64,000 nt of DNA from Streptomyces sp. NBC_01716 (GTDB lineage Bacteria; Actinomycetota; Actinomycetes; Streptomycetales; Streptomycetaceae), in the NCBI RefSeq assembly GCF_036248275.1, contig NZ_CP109181.1, positions 7,068,001 to 7,132,000 on the forward strand, given 5' to 3'. A model generated the notes under the pieces. That model was not told the origin of the DNA, did not search any database, and saw only the letters and a program-made list of their open reading frames with translations. The translations under genes and the position numbers were made by a program. Shown in pieces: positions 41,474 to 49,944 of this stretch. Numbering within the stretch: the first letter of the stretch is position 1; every line of letters starts with the position of its first letter.

Positions 41474-44400
41474 ATGGCCCCGTCCTCCAGCCTTTCCGCC
41501 GACAGCCGGACCCGAATCGAAGCGCTGCGCGAGGCGCTCGCCACCCGTGTGGTGGTGGCCGACGGCGCGATGGGCACGATGCTCCAGGCCCAGGACCCGA
41601 CGATGGAGGACTTCCAGAACCTGGAAGGCTGCAACGAGATCCTCAATGTGACCCGCCCTGACATCGTGCGCTCGGTCCATGAGGAGTACTTCGCGGTCGG
41701 TGTCGACTGCGTGGAGACGAACACCTTCGGCTCGAACTTCGCCGCTCTGGCCGAGTACGACATCCCCGAGCGGGTCTTCGAACTCTCCGAGGCAGGCGCC
41801 CGTATCGCCCGCGAGGCCGCCGACGAGTTCACGGTGTCGACGGGACAGCAGCGCTGGGTGCTGGGCTCGATGGGTCCCGGCACGAAGCTGCCGACGCTGG
41901 GGCACGTGGACTACCGGACGCTGCGCGACGCCTACCAGCGCAACGCCGAGGGCATGATCGCCGGCGGCGCCGACGCGCTGCTGATCGAGACGACGCAGGA
42001 CCTGCTCCAGACGAAGGCGGCCGTCCTCGGCGCCCGGCGCGCCCTCGACGCCACCGGCACGAAGCTGCCGGTCATCTGCTCGGTGACCGTCGAGACGACG
42101 GGCACCATGCTGCTGGGGTCCGAGATCGGCGCCGCGCTGACGGCGCTGGAGCCGCTCGGCATCGACATGATCGGTCTGAACTGCGCCACGGGCCCCGCCG
42201 AGATGAGCGAACACCTGCGGTATCTGGCCCGCCACTCCCGTATCCCCCTCTCCTGCATGCCCAACGCCGGACTGCCCGTCCTCGGCAAGGACGGGGCGCA
42301 CTACCCCCTGTCCGCCGGTGAACTCGCGGACGCGCAGGAGAACTTCGTACGCGACTACGGACTCTCGCTCGTGGGCGGCTGCTGCGGTACGACTCCGGAG
42401 CATCTGCGCCAGGTGGTGGAGCGGGTGCGCGGGGCCGGCATCACGGAGCGGGTGCCGCAGCCGGAGCCGGGGGTGGCCTCCCTCTACCAGAGCGTGCCGT
42501 TCCGGCAGGACACCTCGTATCTGGCGATCGGCGAGCGGACCAACGCCAACGGGTCGAAGAAGTTCCGTGAGGCGATGCTCGAAGGGCGCTGGGACGACTG
42601 CGTGGAGATGGCGCGCGGCCAGATCCGCGAGGGCGCGCACCTGCTCGACCTGTGTGTCGACTACGTCGGCAGGGACGGTGTCGCCGACATGGCCGAACTC
42701 GCCGGCCGGTTCGCGACCGCCTCCACGCTGCCGATCGTGCTGGACTCCACCGAACTGCCGGTCCTGCGCGCCGGGCTGGAGAAGCTCGGCGGGCGAGCGG
42801 TCATCAACTCGGTCAACTACGAGGACGGCGACGGGCCCGAGTCCCGTTTCGTGAAGGTCACCGAACTGGCGGTGGAGCACGGGGCGGCGCTGATCGCGCT
42901 CACCATCGACGAGGAGGGCCAGGCCCGTACCCCCGAGCACAAGGTCGCGATCGCCGAGCGGCTGATCGCCGATCTGACCGGCAACTGGGGCGTCCACGAG
43001 TCGGACATCCTCATCGACACCCTAACGTTCACGATCTGTACCGGTCAGGAGGAGTCGCGCAAGGACGGCATCGCGACGATCGAGGCGATCCGGGAGCTGA
43101 AGAGGCGCCACCCCGAGGTGCAGACCACACTCGGTCTGTCCAACATCTCCTTCGGCCTCAACCCGGCCGCCCGCATCGTCCTCAACTCGGTGTTCCTGGA
43201 CGAGTGCGTGAAGGCCGGCCTGGACTCGGCCATCGTGCACGCCTCGAAGATCCTGCCGATCGCCCGGCTGGAGAAGGAGCAGGTCAAGGTCGCGCTCGAC
43301 CTGATCTACGACCGCCGCGAAGAGGGCTACGACCCGCTCCAGAGGCTGATGGAGCTGTTCGAGGGCGTCAACACCAAGTCGATGAAGGACGGCCGCGCCG
43401 AGGAACTGCTGGCGCTGCCCCTGAACGAGCGCCTGGAGCGGCGCATCATCGACGGCGAGAAGAACGGTCTGGAGGACGACCTCACCGAGGCCCTGCGGGC
43501 GCGTCCCGCGCTGGAGATCGTCAACGACACCCTGCTGAACGGCATGAAGGTCGTCGGCGAGCTGTTCGGCTCCGGCCAGATGCAGCTGCCGTTCGTGCTC
43601 CAGTCCGCCGAGGTGATGAAGACGGCGGTGGCGTTCCTGGAGCCGCACATGGAGAAAGTCGCCGATGGCGAAGATGCTGTCGGCAAGGGCACGATCGTGC
43701 TGGCCACGGTGCGCGGCGATGTGCACGACATCGGCAAGAACCTCGTCGACATCATCCTCTCCAACAACGGCTACACCGTGGTCAATCTCGGTATCAAGCA
43801 GCCCGTCTCCGCGATCCTCGAAGCCGCCGAGGAGCACCGGGCGGACGTCATCGGGATGTCGGGGCTGCTGGTGAAGTCCACGGTGATCATGAAGGAGAAC
43901 CTCCAGGAGCTGAACCAGCGCAAGATGGCGGCCGACTTCCCCGTCATCCTCGGCGGTGCCGCCCTGACCCGCGCCTACGTCGAGCAGGACCTGCACGAGA
44001 TCTACGAGGGTGAGGTCCGCTACGCCCGCGACGCGTTCGAGGGCCTGCGGCTGATGGACGCGCTGATCGGCATCAAGCGCGGCGTCCCCGGAGCCGTACT
44101 GCCCGACCTCAAGCAGCGCCGCGTCAGGCCCGCCGCCACGGCGGTGGTGGAGGAGCGTCCGGAGGAGGGCGCGGTCCGCTCGGACGTGTCGGTGACCAAC
44201 CCCGTTCCGGAGTCGCCATTCTGGGGCAGCCGCGTCATCAAGGGCATCCAGCTCAAGGAGTACGCGTCCTGGCTGGACGAGGGCGCGCTGTTCAAGGGGC
44301 AGTGGGGGCTGAAGGAGTCCCGCAAGGGCGGACCCAGTTACGAGGAGCTGGTGGAGTCCGAGGGCCGGCCGCGGCTGCGGGGCTGGCTGGAGAAGCTCCA

Positions 44401-44995
44401 CACGGACAACCTGCTCGAAGCGGCCGTCGTCTACGGCTACTTCCCCTGCGTCTCCAAGGGCGACGACCTCATCCTGCTCGGCGAGGACGGCTCGGAGCGC
44501 ACCCGCTTCACCTTCCCGCGGCAGCGGCGCGGGCGGCGGCTCTGCCTCGCCGACTTCTTCCGCCCCGAGGAGTCCGGCGAGACGGATGTGGTCGGACTCC
44601 AGGTCGTCACGGTCGGCTCGAAGATCGGCGGCGCGACGGCGGAGCTGTTCGAGAAGAACGCCTACCGGGACTATCTCGAACTCCACGGGCTCTCCGTCCA
44701 GCTCGCCGAGGCCCTCGCCGAGTACTGGCACGCCCGCGTCCGCTCCGAGCTGGGCTTCGCCGGCGAGGACCCGTCCGAGGTCGAGGACATGTTCGCCCTG
44801 AAGTACCGGGGCGCCCGCTTCTCGCTCGGCTACGGGGCCTGCCCCAACCTGGAGGACCGCGCCAAGATCGCCGGCCTTCTGGAGCCCGGCCGGATCGGCG
44901 TCGAGCTGTCCGAGGAGTTCCAGCTCCACCCCGAGCAGTCCACGGACGCCATCGTCATCCACCACCCCGAGGCGAAGTACTTCAACGCGCGCTAG
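41474..44995 (+). CDS. metH: cobalamin-dependent methionine synthase
   Basis: A 1173-residue modular enzyme transferring methyl from methyltetrahydrofolate to homocysteine via cobalamin. Module 1 (homocysteine, ~1-330) has VVVADGAMGTMLQ and the zinc GGCCGT near 301. Module 2 (pterin, ~350-620) has AIGERTNANGSKKFR. Module 3 (B12) has DVHDIGKNLVDIILSNNGYTVVNLG near 750, His being the lower ligand. Module 4 (reactivation) ends with FSLGYGACPNLEDR. ATG 41474 is favoured, with GGGAG 7 bases upstream; ATG 41468 is too close. The TAG stop lies inside the left terminal repeat of a MITE-like element. Confidence 0.96.
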   Translation: MAPSSSLSADSRTRIEALREALATRVVVADGAMGTMLQAQDPTMEDFQNLEGCNEILNVTRPDIVRSVHEEYFAVGVDCVETNTFGSNFAALAEYDIPERVFELSEAGARIAREAADEFTVSTGQQRWVLGSMGPGTKLPTLGHVDYRTLRDAYQRNAEGMIAGGADALLIETTQDLLQTKAAVLGARRALDATGTKLPVICSVTVETTGTMLLGSEIGAALTALEPLGIDMIGLNCATGPAEMSEHLRYLARHSRIPLSCMPNAGLPVLGKDGAHYPLSAGELADAQENFVRDYGLSLVGGCCGTTPEHLRQVVERVRGAGITERVPQPEPGVASLYQSVPFRQDTSYLAIGERTNANGSKKFREAMLEGRWDDCVEMARGQIREGAHLLDLCVDYVGRDGVADMAELAGRFATASTLPIVLDSTELPVLRAGLEKLGGRAVINSVNYEDGDGPESRFVKVTELAVEHGAALIALTIDEEGQARTPEHKVAIAERLIADLTGNWGVHESDILIDTLTFTICTGQEESRKDGIATIEAIRELKRRHPEVQTTLGLSNISFGLNPAARIVLNSVFLDECVKAGLDSAIVHASKILPIARLEKEQVKVALDLIYDRREEGYDPLQRLMELFEGVNTKSMKDGRAEELLALPLNERLERRIIDGEKNGLEDDLTEALRARPALEIVNDTLLNGMKVVGELFGSGQMQLPFVLQSAEVMKTAVAFLEPHMEKVADGEDAVGKGTIVLATVRGDVHDIGKNLVDIILSNNGYTVVNLGIKQPVSAILEAAEEHRADVIGMSGLLVKSTVIMKENLQELNQRKMAADFPVILGGAALTRAYVEQDLHEIYEGEVRYARDAFEGLRLMDALIGIKRGVPGAVLPDLKQRRVRPAATAVVEERPEEGAVRSDVSVTNPVPESPFWGSRVIKGIQLKEYASWLDEGALFKGQWGLKESRKGGPSYEELVESEGRPRLRGWLEKLHTDNLLEAAVVYGYFPCVSKGDDLILLGEDGSERTRFTFPRQRRGRRLCLADFFRPEESGETDVVGLQVVTVGSKIGGATAELFEKNAYRDYLELHGLSVQLAEALAEYWHARVRSELGFAGEDPSEVEDMFALKYRGARFSLGYGACPNLEDRAKIAGLLEPGRIGVELSEEFQLHPEQSTDAIVIHHPEAKYFNAR

Positions 44996-45172
44996 GGCGT
45001 GTTTGAGAAGTCCCGTCTGGCCCACGACGCCTGGCACGCGCGCTCGCTGCGTTGTCGGAGTCATCCAAGTACGTCCAGTACGAGGATGATCCTCCGCCTT
45101 GCGATCGCACGCACCAGACGCCGTGGGCCCCGCCCGATGGGCGGACGACGCTACTTCTCAAACACGCCCTAG
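44992..45172. mobile_element. MITE-like element, copy A (181 bp, 20-bp perfect terminal inverted repeats)
   Basis: It starts CTAGGGCGTGTTTGAGAAGT and ends with the exact reverse complement, 20 perfect pairs. Inside, a second symmetry (TCATCC-aa-GTAC-gtcca-GTAC-ga-GGATGA) marks the centre, so the strand folds into one long imperfect hairpin. No ORF is evident. The internal blocks CTGGCACGC and CCTCCGCCTTGCGATCGCAC, continuing ACGCACCAGAC, recur in the copy at 63671-63835. Both ends carry CTAG, which suggests TA target duplication in CTAG as in IS630/Tc1-type elements. The left CTAG provides the metH stop codon. Confidence 0.8.
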
Positions 45173-45331
45173 GCCGGCCGGGGCACCGCACGGCGCGGCA
45201 AGCCGCTGACCGCGCACTTCGCGTGGCCGAGCCGTACACTGGTCGGCCCAGTGCAGGCCGGTTGCCGGACCCGACGGGAATCCCGTCAGGAAAGGCGACC
45301 GGCCTTCTCGTCCCTCTCGGAGGTGTGCCGG

Positions 45332-46033
45332 ATGACCAGTACGGTTCCCGCGTCCATGACCCGCACGGCCGAAGGATCCGCCCTTCAGGCCGTTCTGCTC
45401 GACATGGACGGCACCCTGGTCGACACCGAGGGCTTCTGGTGGGACACGGAGGTCGCGGTCTTCAAGGACCTCGGCCACCCCCTGGACGACGCCTGGCGGG
45501 ACGTGGTCGTCGGCGGACCGATGACCAGGAGCGCCGGCTATCTCATCGAGGCCACCGGCGCCGACATCACCCTCGCCGAGCTGACCGTGCTGCTCAACGA
45601 GCGCTTCGAGGAGCGCATCGGCGCCGATGTGCCGCTGATGCCCGGCGCCGCCAAGCTCCTCGCCGAGCTGGCCCACCACGGCGTGCCCACGGCCCTGGTC
45701 TCCGCGTCCCACCGGCGCATCATCGACCGGGTGCTGGATTCCGTGGGACGCCACCACTTCTCCCTCACCGTGGCCGGTGACGAGGTGCTGAACACCAAGC
45801 CGCACCCCGACCCGTATCTGCTCGCCGCGCGCGGGCTGAGCGCCGCCCCCGCGAGATGCGCCGTCATCGAGGACACGGCGACCGGTGTGGCATCGGCCGA
45901 GGCGGCGGGCTGCCGCGTGGTCGCGGTGCCCTCGGTCGCGCCCATCGCGGCCGCCGCGGGACGGGTGATCGTGCAGTCCCTCGAAGAGGTCGATCTGGTA
46001 TTCCTGCGTGGTCTGATCACGCATCAACACTGA
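45332..46033 (+). CDS. HAD-superfamily hydrolase (subfamily IA)
   Basis: A 233-residue phosphatase-like protein. Motif I AVLLDMDGTLVDTEGFWWDTE carries the nucleophile Asp at about residue 21. Motif II is TALVSASHRR and motif III K in NTKPHPDPYLLAARGL, with motif IV VIEDTATGVASAEAAG; the cap has a beta-phosphoglucomutase-like layout. ATG 45332 follows CGGAGG by 8 bases. Substrate unknown; sugar phosphate hydrolysis is typical. It is separated from metH by the MITE-like element. Confidence 0.9.
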   Translation: MTSTVPASMTRTAEGSALQAVLLDMDGTLVDTEGFWWDTEVAVFKDLGHPLDDAWRDVVVGGPMTRSAGYLIEATGADITLAELTVLLNERFEERIGADVPLMPGAAKLLAELAHHGVPTALVSASHRRIIDRVLDSVGRHHFSLTVAGDEVLNTKPHPDPYLLAARGLSAAPARCAVIEDTATGVASAEAAGCRVVAVPSVAPIAAAAGRVIVQSLEEVDLVFLRGLITHQH

Positions 46034-46498
46034 TACGCATACAGAGCGTGGCCCCTGAAACTATCGACAATAGGTGGCTTCGTATACACGCTCCGGGACT
46101 CCTTGTTGATCATTGCGCGAATGATCACGAGGGGCCTCAATTGAGCGCGAGTGATGTTGGTCACTCCCCGTCCTGTCGCCGCTGGCGGCCATGCCCGTTC
46201 GAGGGCTCCGGGTGGCCCGTTCGCCGCGCCGTTACGGGCATCCATGTGCCCGGTTTTATGGCTTTATGTGTGAATGATTCTGGCGTCCTGATACCGCTTC
46301 ACGGCAATCCCTGATCACTTTGCGATGAGGCCCGAAGCAGGCCCGGTTCAGGACGTCCGCACCCGCCGACTAATCTCGTCGCGAGAACTTTCGCCACACG
46401 TTCGCCGCCTCAATGGTGTGATCCGACGGTCAATCACGTCGCGGAATTCTCAGCCACCGGTGTATCGCATGGTGTTCGGATGAGGGAGTACGTCCAGG
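46034..46498 (+). promoter_or_regulatory. 465-bp non-coding region with a BldD-like box
   Basis: This is markedly more AT-rich than its surroundings, with no convincing ORF on either strand. It contains AGTGATGTTGGTCACT at 46150-46165, perfect AGTGA/TCACT arms with a 6-base spacer, matching the published BldD half-site consensus (AGTGA-n-TCACC). It is ~330 bases upstream of the binding-lipoprotein gene, so a long leader, a distal site or an unseen small RNA is possible. Confidence 0.4.
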
Positions 46499-48103
46499 AT
46501 GAAGCGCAAGAGTCTCGTGCTGCCGGTTGTGGCCGGTCTGCTCGCCCCGGTGCTCGTCGCCTGCGGCGGCTCGGACAGCTCGTCGGACGACGGTGAGGCC
46601 ATAGTCGTGGGCACCACCGACCAGTTCACCGCCACCAAGGAGTCCCCGGCGCCCCTGGACCCGGCGTTCGCGTACGACGCAGGCTCCTGGAACATCCTGC
46701 GCCAGACCCTCCAGACGCTGATGCACGTCCCGCGCGGCGGCGGCGCCCCCGTTCCCGAGGCCGCGTCGAACTGCCGCTTCTCCGACAACCAGAACGAGAG
46801 CTACCGCTGCGAGCTGCGCGACGGGCTCAAGTTCGCCGACGGCACCGAGGTCACCTCGGAGGACGTGAAGTTCTCCATCGACCGGGTCATCGACATCAAC
46901 TCCGAGGCCGGCGCGGTGGGCCTGCTCGCGAACATCGACACGATCGAGACGCCCAGCGACGCCGAGGTCATCTTCCACCTCAAGACCCCCGACGCCACGT
47001 TCCCGTACAAGCTCTCGACGCCCGTCGCCGGCATCGTCTCCCCGGAGTCGTACGAAGGCAAGAAGCTCCGTGACGGCTTCGACCTGAGCGGCTCGGGCCC
47101 GTACAAGTTCAACGCCGAGGTGAAGGACGACAAGATCGTCAAGGCGGTCTTCACCAAGAACGACTCGTACAAGGGCGACCTCAAGCTCCGCAACAGCAAG
47201 GTCGAACTGCGCTCGTACGCCGACGCCGCCGCCATGGGCAAGGCCCTCGACTCCGGTGAGATCGACGTGATGGCCCGCACCATGGCCCCCGATCAGATCG
47301 AGCAGATGCTCGCGAAGCCCAAGGACAGCGTCGCGCTCACCGAGATGCCGGGTCTGGAGATCCGCTACCTCGCCTTCGACACCGACGAGCCGGTGGGGAA
47401 GGAGAAGGCCGTACGCCAGGCCGTCGCCTCCCTCGTGGACCGCGGCCAGATCGCCTCCGAGGTGTACGGCTCCACGGCCGAGCCGCTCTACTCGCTCATC
47501 CCGGCGACCGTCACGTCGCACACCAACTCGTTCTTCAACAAGTACGGGGAGCCGAACCGGGCCGAGGCCGAGAAGCTCCTCGAAGACGCCGGTGTGCAGA
47601 CGCCGGTGAAGTTCACCATGCACTACACCACCGACCATTACGGCGAGGCCACCGCCAAGGAGTTCGAGATGCTCAAGGAGCAGCTCAACTCCAGCGGGCT
47701 CTTCCAGGTGGACACCAAGGGCGCCGAGTGGGCCAAGTTCCGGCCCGCCCAGACGCGCGGTGAGTACACCGTCTACGGCATGGGCTGGTTCCCCGACTTC
47801 CCCGACCCGGACAACTACATCGCGCCCTTCCTCGACACGGACAACTTCCTCAACGCGCCGTACGCGAACCAGAAGGTGATCAAGGAACTGATCCCGCAGT
47901 CGCGCAGCGAGGCCGAGCGCAGCGCCGCGGCCAAGGCCTTCTCGGACATGCAGGACATCGTTGCCGAGGACGTTCCGGTACTGCCGCTCTGGCAGGGCAA
48001 GCAGTACGTCGCCGCCGCCGACGACATCTCCGGTGTCGAGTGGGCCCTCAACCCCTCCGGCGAACTGCTGCTCTGGGAGCTGGGCACCGGCAGCGCGGTC
48101 TGA
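46499..48103 (+). CDS. oligopeptide-type ABC transporter substrate-binding lipoprotein (SBP family 5)
   Basis: A 534-residue lipoprotein. The lipobox is LVAC (Cys ~22), after MKRKSLVLPVVAGLLAPV. The SBP_bac_5 fold begins with IVVGTTDQFTATKESPAPLDPAFAYDAGSWNILRQTLQTL, RCELRDGLKFADGTEVTSEDVKFSIDRV is the characteristic segment, and GWFPDFPDPDNYIAPFL comes late. The ligand may be a peptide, nickel or another oligomer. No permease or ATPase genes lie nearby, so it must use a transporter encoded elsewhere. It is similar in class to BldKB, but identity with it is not supported. Confidence 0.9.
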   Translation: MKRKSLVLPVVAGLLAPVLVACGGSDSSSDDGEAIVVGTTDQFTATKESPAPLDPAFAYDAGSWNILRQTLQTLMHVPRGGGAPVPEAASNCRFSDNQNESYRCELRDGLKFADGTEVTSEDVKFSIDRVIDINSEAGAVGLLANIDTIETPSDAEVIFHLKTPDATFPYKLSTPVAGIVSPESYEGKKLRDGFDLSGSGPYKFNAEVKDDKIVKAVFTKNDSYKGDLKLRNSKVELRSYADAAAMGKALDSGEIDVMARTMAPDQIEQMLAKPKDSVALTEMPGLEIRYLAFDTDEPVGKEKAVRQAVASLVDRGQIASEVYGSTAEPLYSLIPATVTSHTNSFFNKYGEPNRAEAEKLLEDAGVQTPVKFTMHYTTDHYGEATAKEFEMLKEQLNSSGLFQVDTKGAEWAKFRPAQTRGEYTVYGMGWFPDFPDPDNYIAPFLDTDNFLNAPYANQKVIKELIPQSRSEAERSAAAKAFSDMQDIVAEDVPVLPLWQGKQYVAAADDISGVEWALNPSGELLLWELGTGSAV

Positions 48104-48125
48104 CCGGCCCGACCGTCGTCATACA

Positions 48126-48164
48126 GAGAGGTCCCCGGCATCGACGTGATGCCGGGGACCTCTC
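48126..48164. terminator. bidirectional terminator
   Basis: A 17-bp perfect stem (GAGAGGTCCCCGGCATC and its complement) with the loop GACGT lies between the converging lipoprotein and response-regulator genes, 23 bases past the first stop. Confidence 0.85.
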
Positions 48165-48175
48165 CGTACGACCGG

Positions 48176-48847
48176 TTACTGGGCGCCCGGACGGACCAGA
48201 CCGCTCTCGTACGCGTACACGGCCGCCTGCACCCGGTCGCGCAGGCTCAGCTTCGTGAGCACATGACCCACATGCGTCTTGACCGTCGTCTCACTCACGA
48301 AGAGGTCCGCCGCGATCTCCGCGTTGGACAGCCCGCGCGCCACCAGCTTGAGGACCTCCACCTCGCGCTCGGTCAGCGTGTGCAGGGTGTCCGGCACCTG
48401 CTCGTCGCCGGACGGCAGATGGTCCGCGTACTTGTCGAGCAGCCTGCGGGTGATGCTCGGCGCCAGCATCGCCTCACCGGCGGCCACCACCCGGATCGCC
48501 TGCACCAGCTCGTTGGCGGGCGCGTCCTTGAGCAGAAACCCGCTGGCCCCGGCGCGCAGCGCCTCCACCACGTACTCGTCCAGATCGAACGTGGTCAGCA
48601 CCAGCACCTTCGCCGGACCGTCCTTGCCGGGACCGGTGATCTGACGGGTCGCCTCGACGCCGTCCATCCGGGGCATCCGGATGTCCATCAGTACGACATC
48701 GGGCTGGAGCGCCCGGACCTGGTCGATCGCCTGGAGGCCGTCCCCGGCCTCGCCGACGACGGCGATGTCCTGCTCGGCCTCCAGGATCATCCGGAAGCCG
48801 GTGCGCAGCAGTGGCTGGTCGTCGACCAGTAGGACGCGGATGGCCAC
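48176..48847 (-). CDS. NarL/LuxR-type response regulator
   Basis: A 223-residue two-domain regulator. The receiver has the acidic pocket (VLLVDDQ, Asp9-10), phosphorylation site VVLMDIRMPRMDGVEA (Asp55) and Lys in FLLKDAPA. The LuxR helix-turn-helix is LTEREVEVLKLVARGLSNAEIAADLFVSETTVKTHVGHVLTKL at ~155-200. GTG 48847 follows AAGGAGATCCC. No histidine kinase is adjacent, unlike most NarL-type pairs, so the partner kinase is elsewhere. Confidence 0.92.
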   Translation of the reverse strand: MAIRVLLVDDQPLLRTGFRMILEAEQDIAVVGEAGDGLQAIDQVRALQPDVVLMDIRMPRMDGVEATRQITGPGKDGPAKVLVLTTFDLDEYVVEALRAGASGFLLKDAPANELVQAIRVVAAGEAMLAPSITRRLLDKYADHLPSGDEQVPDTLHTLTEREVEVLKLVARGLSNAEIAADLFVSETTVKTHVGHVLTKLSLRDRVQAAVYAYESGLVRPGAQ

Positions 48848-48933
48848 GGGATCTCCTTCGGTGGGACTGATCCCGGTCCATTCTGCCCTGAGCGCCCGGC
48901 CGCGACCCCAGCGGGCACACGCCGCTCTTCCCG

Positions 48934-49836
48934 CTACGCCCCCTGAGCCGGCTCGGCGGAAGCCACCGGCCCGGCAGCGCCGACCGCCTCCGGAACGGCA
49001 AGCGGCTCGGCGCCCCGCCGCGGCGGCACCGTCAGCGGATACACCGGCGGAGTGCCCCCGAACTCCGGACACACCGCCTGGTGGTCGCACCAGCCGCACA
49101 GCTTCGTCGGCCGCGGCCGCCAGTCGCCCGTCTCCGTGGCCTGCCTGATCGCGTCCCAGAGCGCCAGAAGCTTGCGCTCCACGCGCTCCAGGTCGGCCTC
49201 GACCGGGTCGTACGTCAGCACGTCGCCGCTGCCCAGATAGACCAGCTGGAGCCGGCGCGGCACCACCCGCTTGAGCCGCCAGATCACCAGCGCGTAGAAC
49301 TTCATCTGGAACAGCGCGCCCTCCGAGTACTCCGGACGCGGCGCCTTCCCCGTCTTGTAGTCCACGATCCGCACCTCGCCCGACGGCGCCACATCGACCC
49401 GGTCGATCACCCCGCGCAGCCGCAGCCCCGACTCCAGCTCCGTCTCCACGAACAGCTCACGCTCCGCCGGCTCCAGCCGCGTCGGATCCTCCAGCGAGAA
49501 CCACCGCTCCACCAGCCGCTCGGCCTCCGAGAGCCAGCCCGCCAGCCGCTCCCCGCCCTCGTCCCCCGCGAACAGCTCGCCCAGCTCCGGTCTCGACTCC
49601 AGCAGCCGGTCCCACTGCCCGGGAACCATCGACCTGGCCCGCGGCGCCGTACGCTCGACAGCGGGGTCGTCGAACAGCCTCTCCAGCACCGCGTGCACCA
49701 GCGTCCCCCGGGTGGCCGCCTCGCTCGGCTTCTCCGGCAGCTTGTCGATCACCCGGAACCGGTACAGCAGAGGGCACTGCATGAAGTCGCTCGCACGCGA
49801 CGGCGACAGCGAAGTGGGCTGCTGACTCGTACTCAT
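48934..49836 (-). CDS. RecB-family PD-(D/E)XK nuclease with Fe-S cluster motif
   Basis: A 300-residue protein. The nuclease core has GTLVHAVLERLFDD, the metal-binding LRLRGVIDRVDVAPSGEVRIVDYKTGKAP (Asp...Asp-Tyr-Lys) and GALFQMKFYALVIW. Four Cys, one at ~21 (DFMQCPLLY) and three in LCGWCDHQAVCPEF, are placed as in the AddB/Cas4 [4Fe-4S]-bound nuclease domains. It presumably cuts or resects DNA, function in the cell unknown. It is divergent from the site-2 protease; from memory the M. tuberculosis homologue (Rv2119) also sits beside trmI. Confidence 0.88.
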   Translation of the reverse strand: MSTSQQPTSLSPSRASDFMQCPLLYRFRVIDKLPEKPSEAATRGTLVHAVLERLFDDPAVERTAPRARSMVPGQWDRLLESRPELGELFAGDEGGERLAGWLSEAERLVERWFSLEDPTRLEPAERELFVETELESGLRLRGVIDRVDVAPSGEVRIVDYKTGKAPRPEYSEGALFQMKFYALVIWRLKRVVPRRLQLVYLGSGDVLTYDPVEADLERVERKLLALWDAIRQATETGDWRPRPTKLCGWCDHQAVCPEFGGTPPVYPLTVPPRRGAEPLAVPEAVGAAGPVASAEPAQGA

Positions 49837-49944
49837 GACGCAGACCCTACGGCCCGCCACTGACAGCGAGCGGAATACCATCGACGTAAGACCCTCGCGA
49901 ACAGCATGATCGAGCGAGCGACGGTGCCGCAACGAAGGGATGAC

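Noticed and set aside
43022..45064. 680-codon minus-strand frame opposite metH and reaching into the MITE-like element
   Set aside because: Shadow of metH. It has no known domain, and metH is unambiguous.
46024..46245. Small minus-strand ORF in the 465-bp non-coding region
   Set aside because: No ribosome-binding site, no domain and no GC3 bias. More likely chance.
48934..49836. Cas4 nuclease
   Set aside because: The Cys layout resembles Cas4/AddB, but no CRISPR array or other cas genes are present. The gene belongs to the conserved actinobacterial RecB-like group next to trmI.
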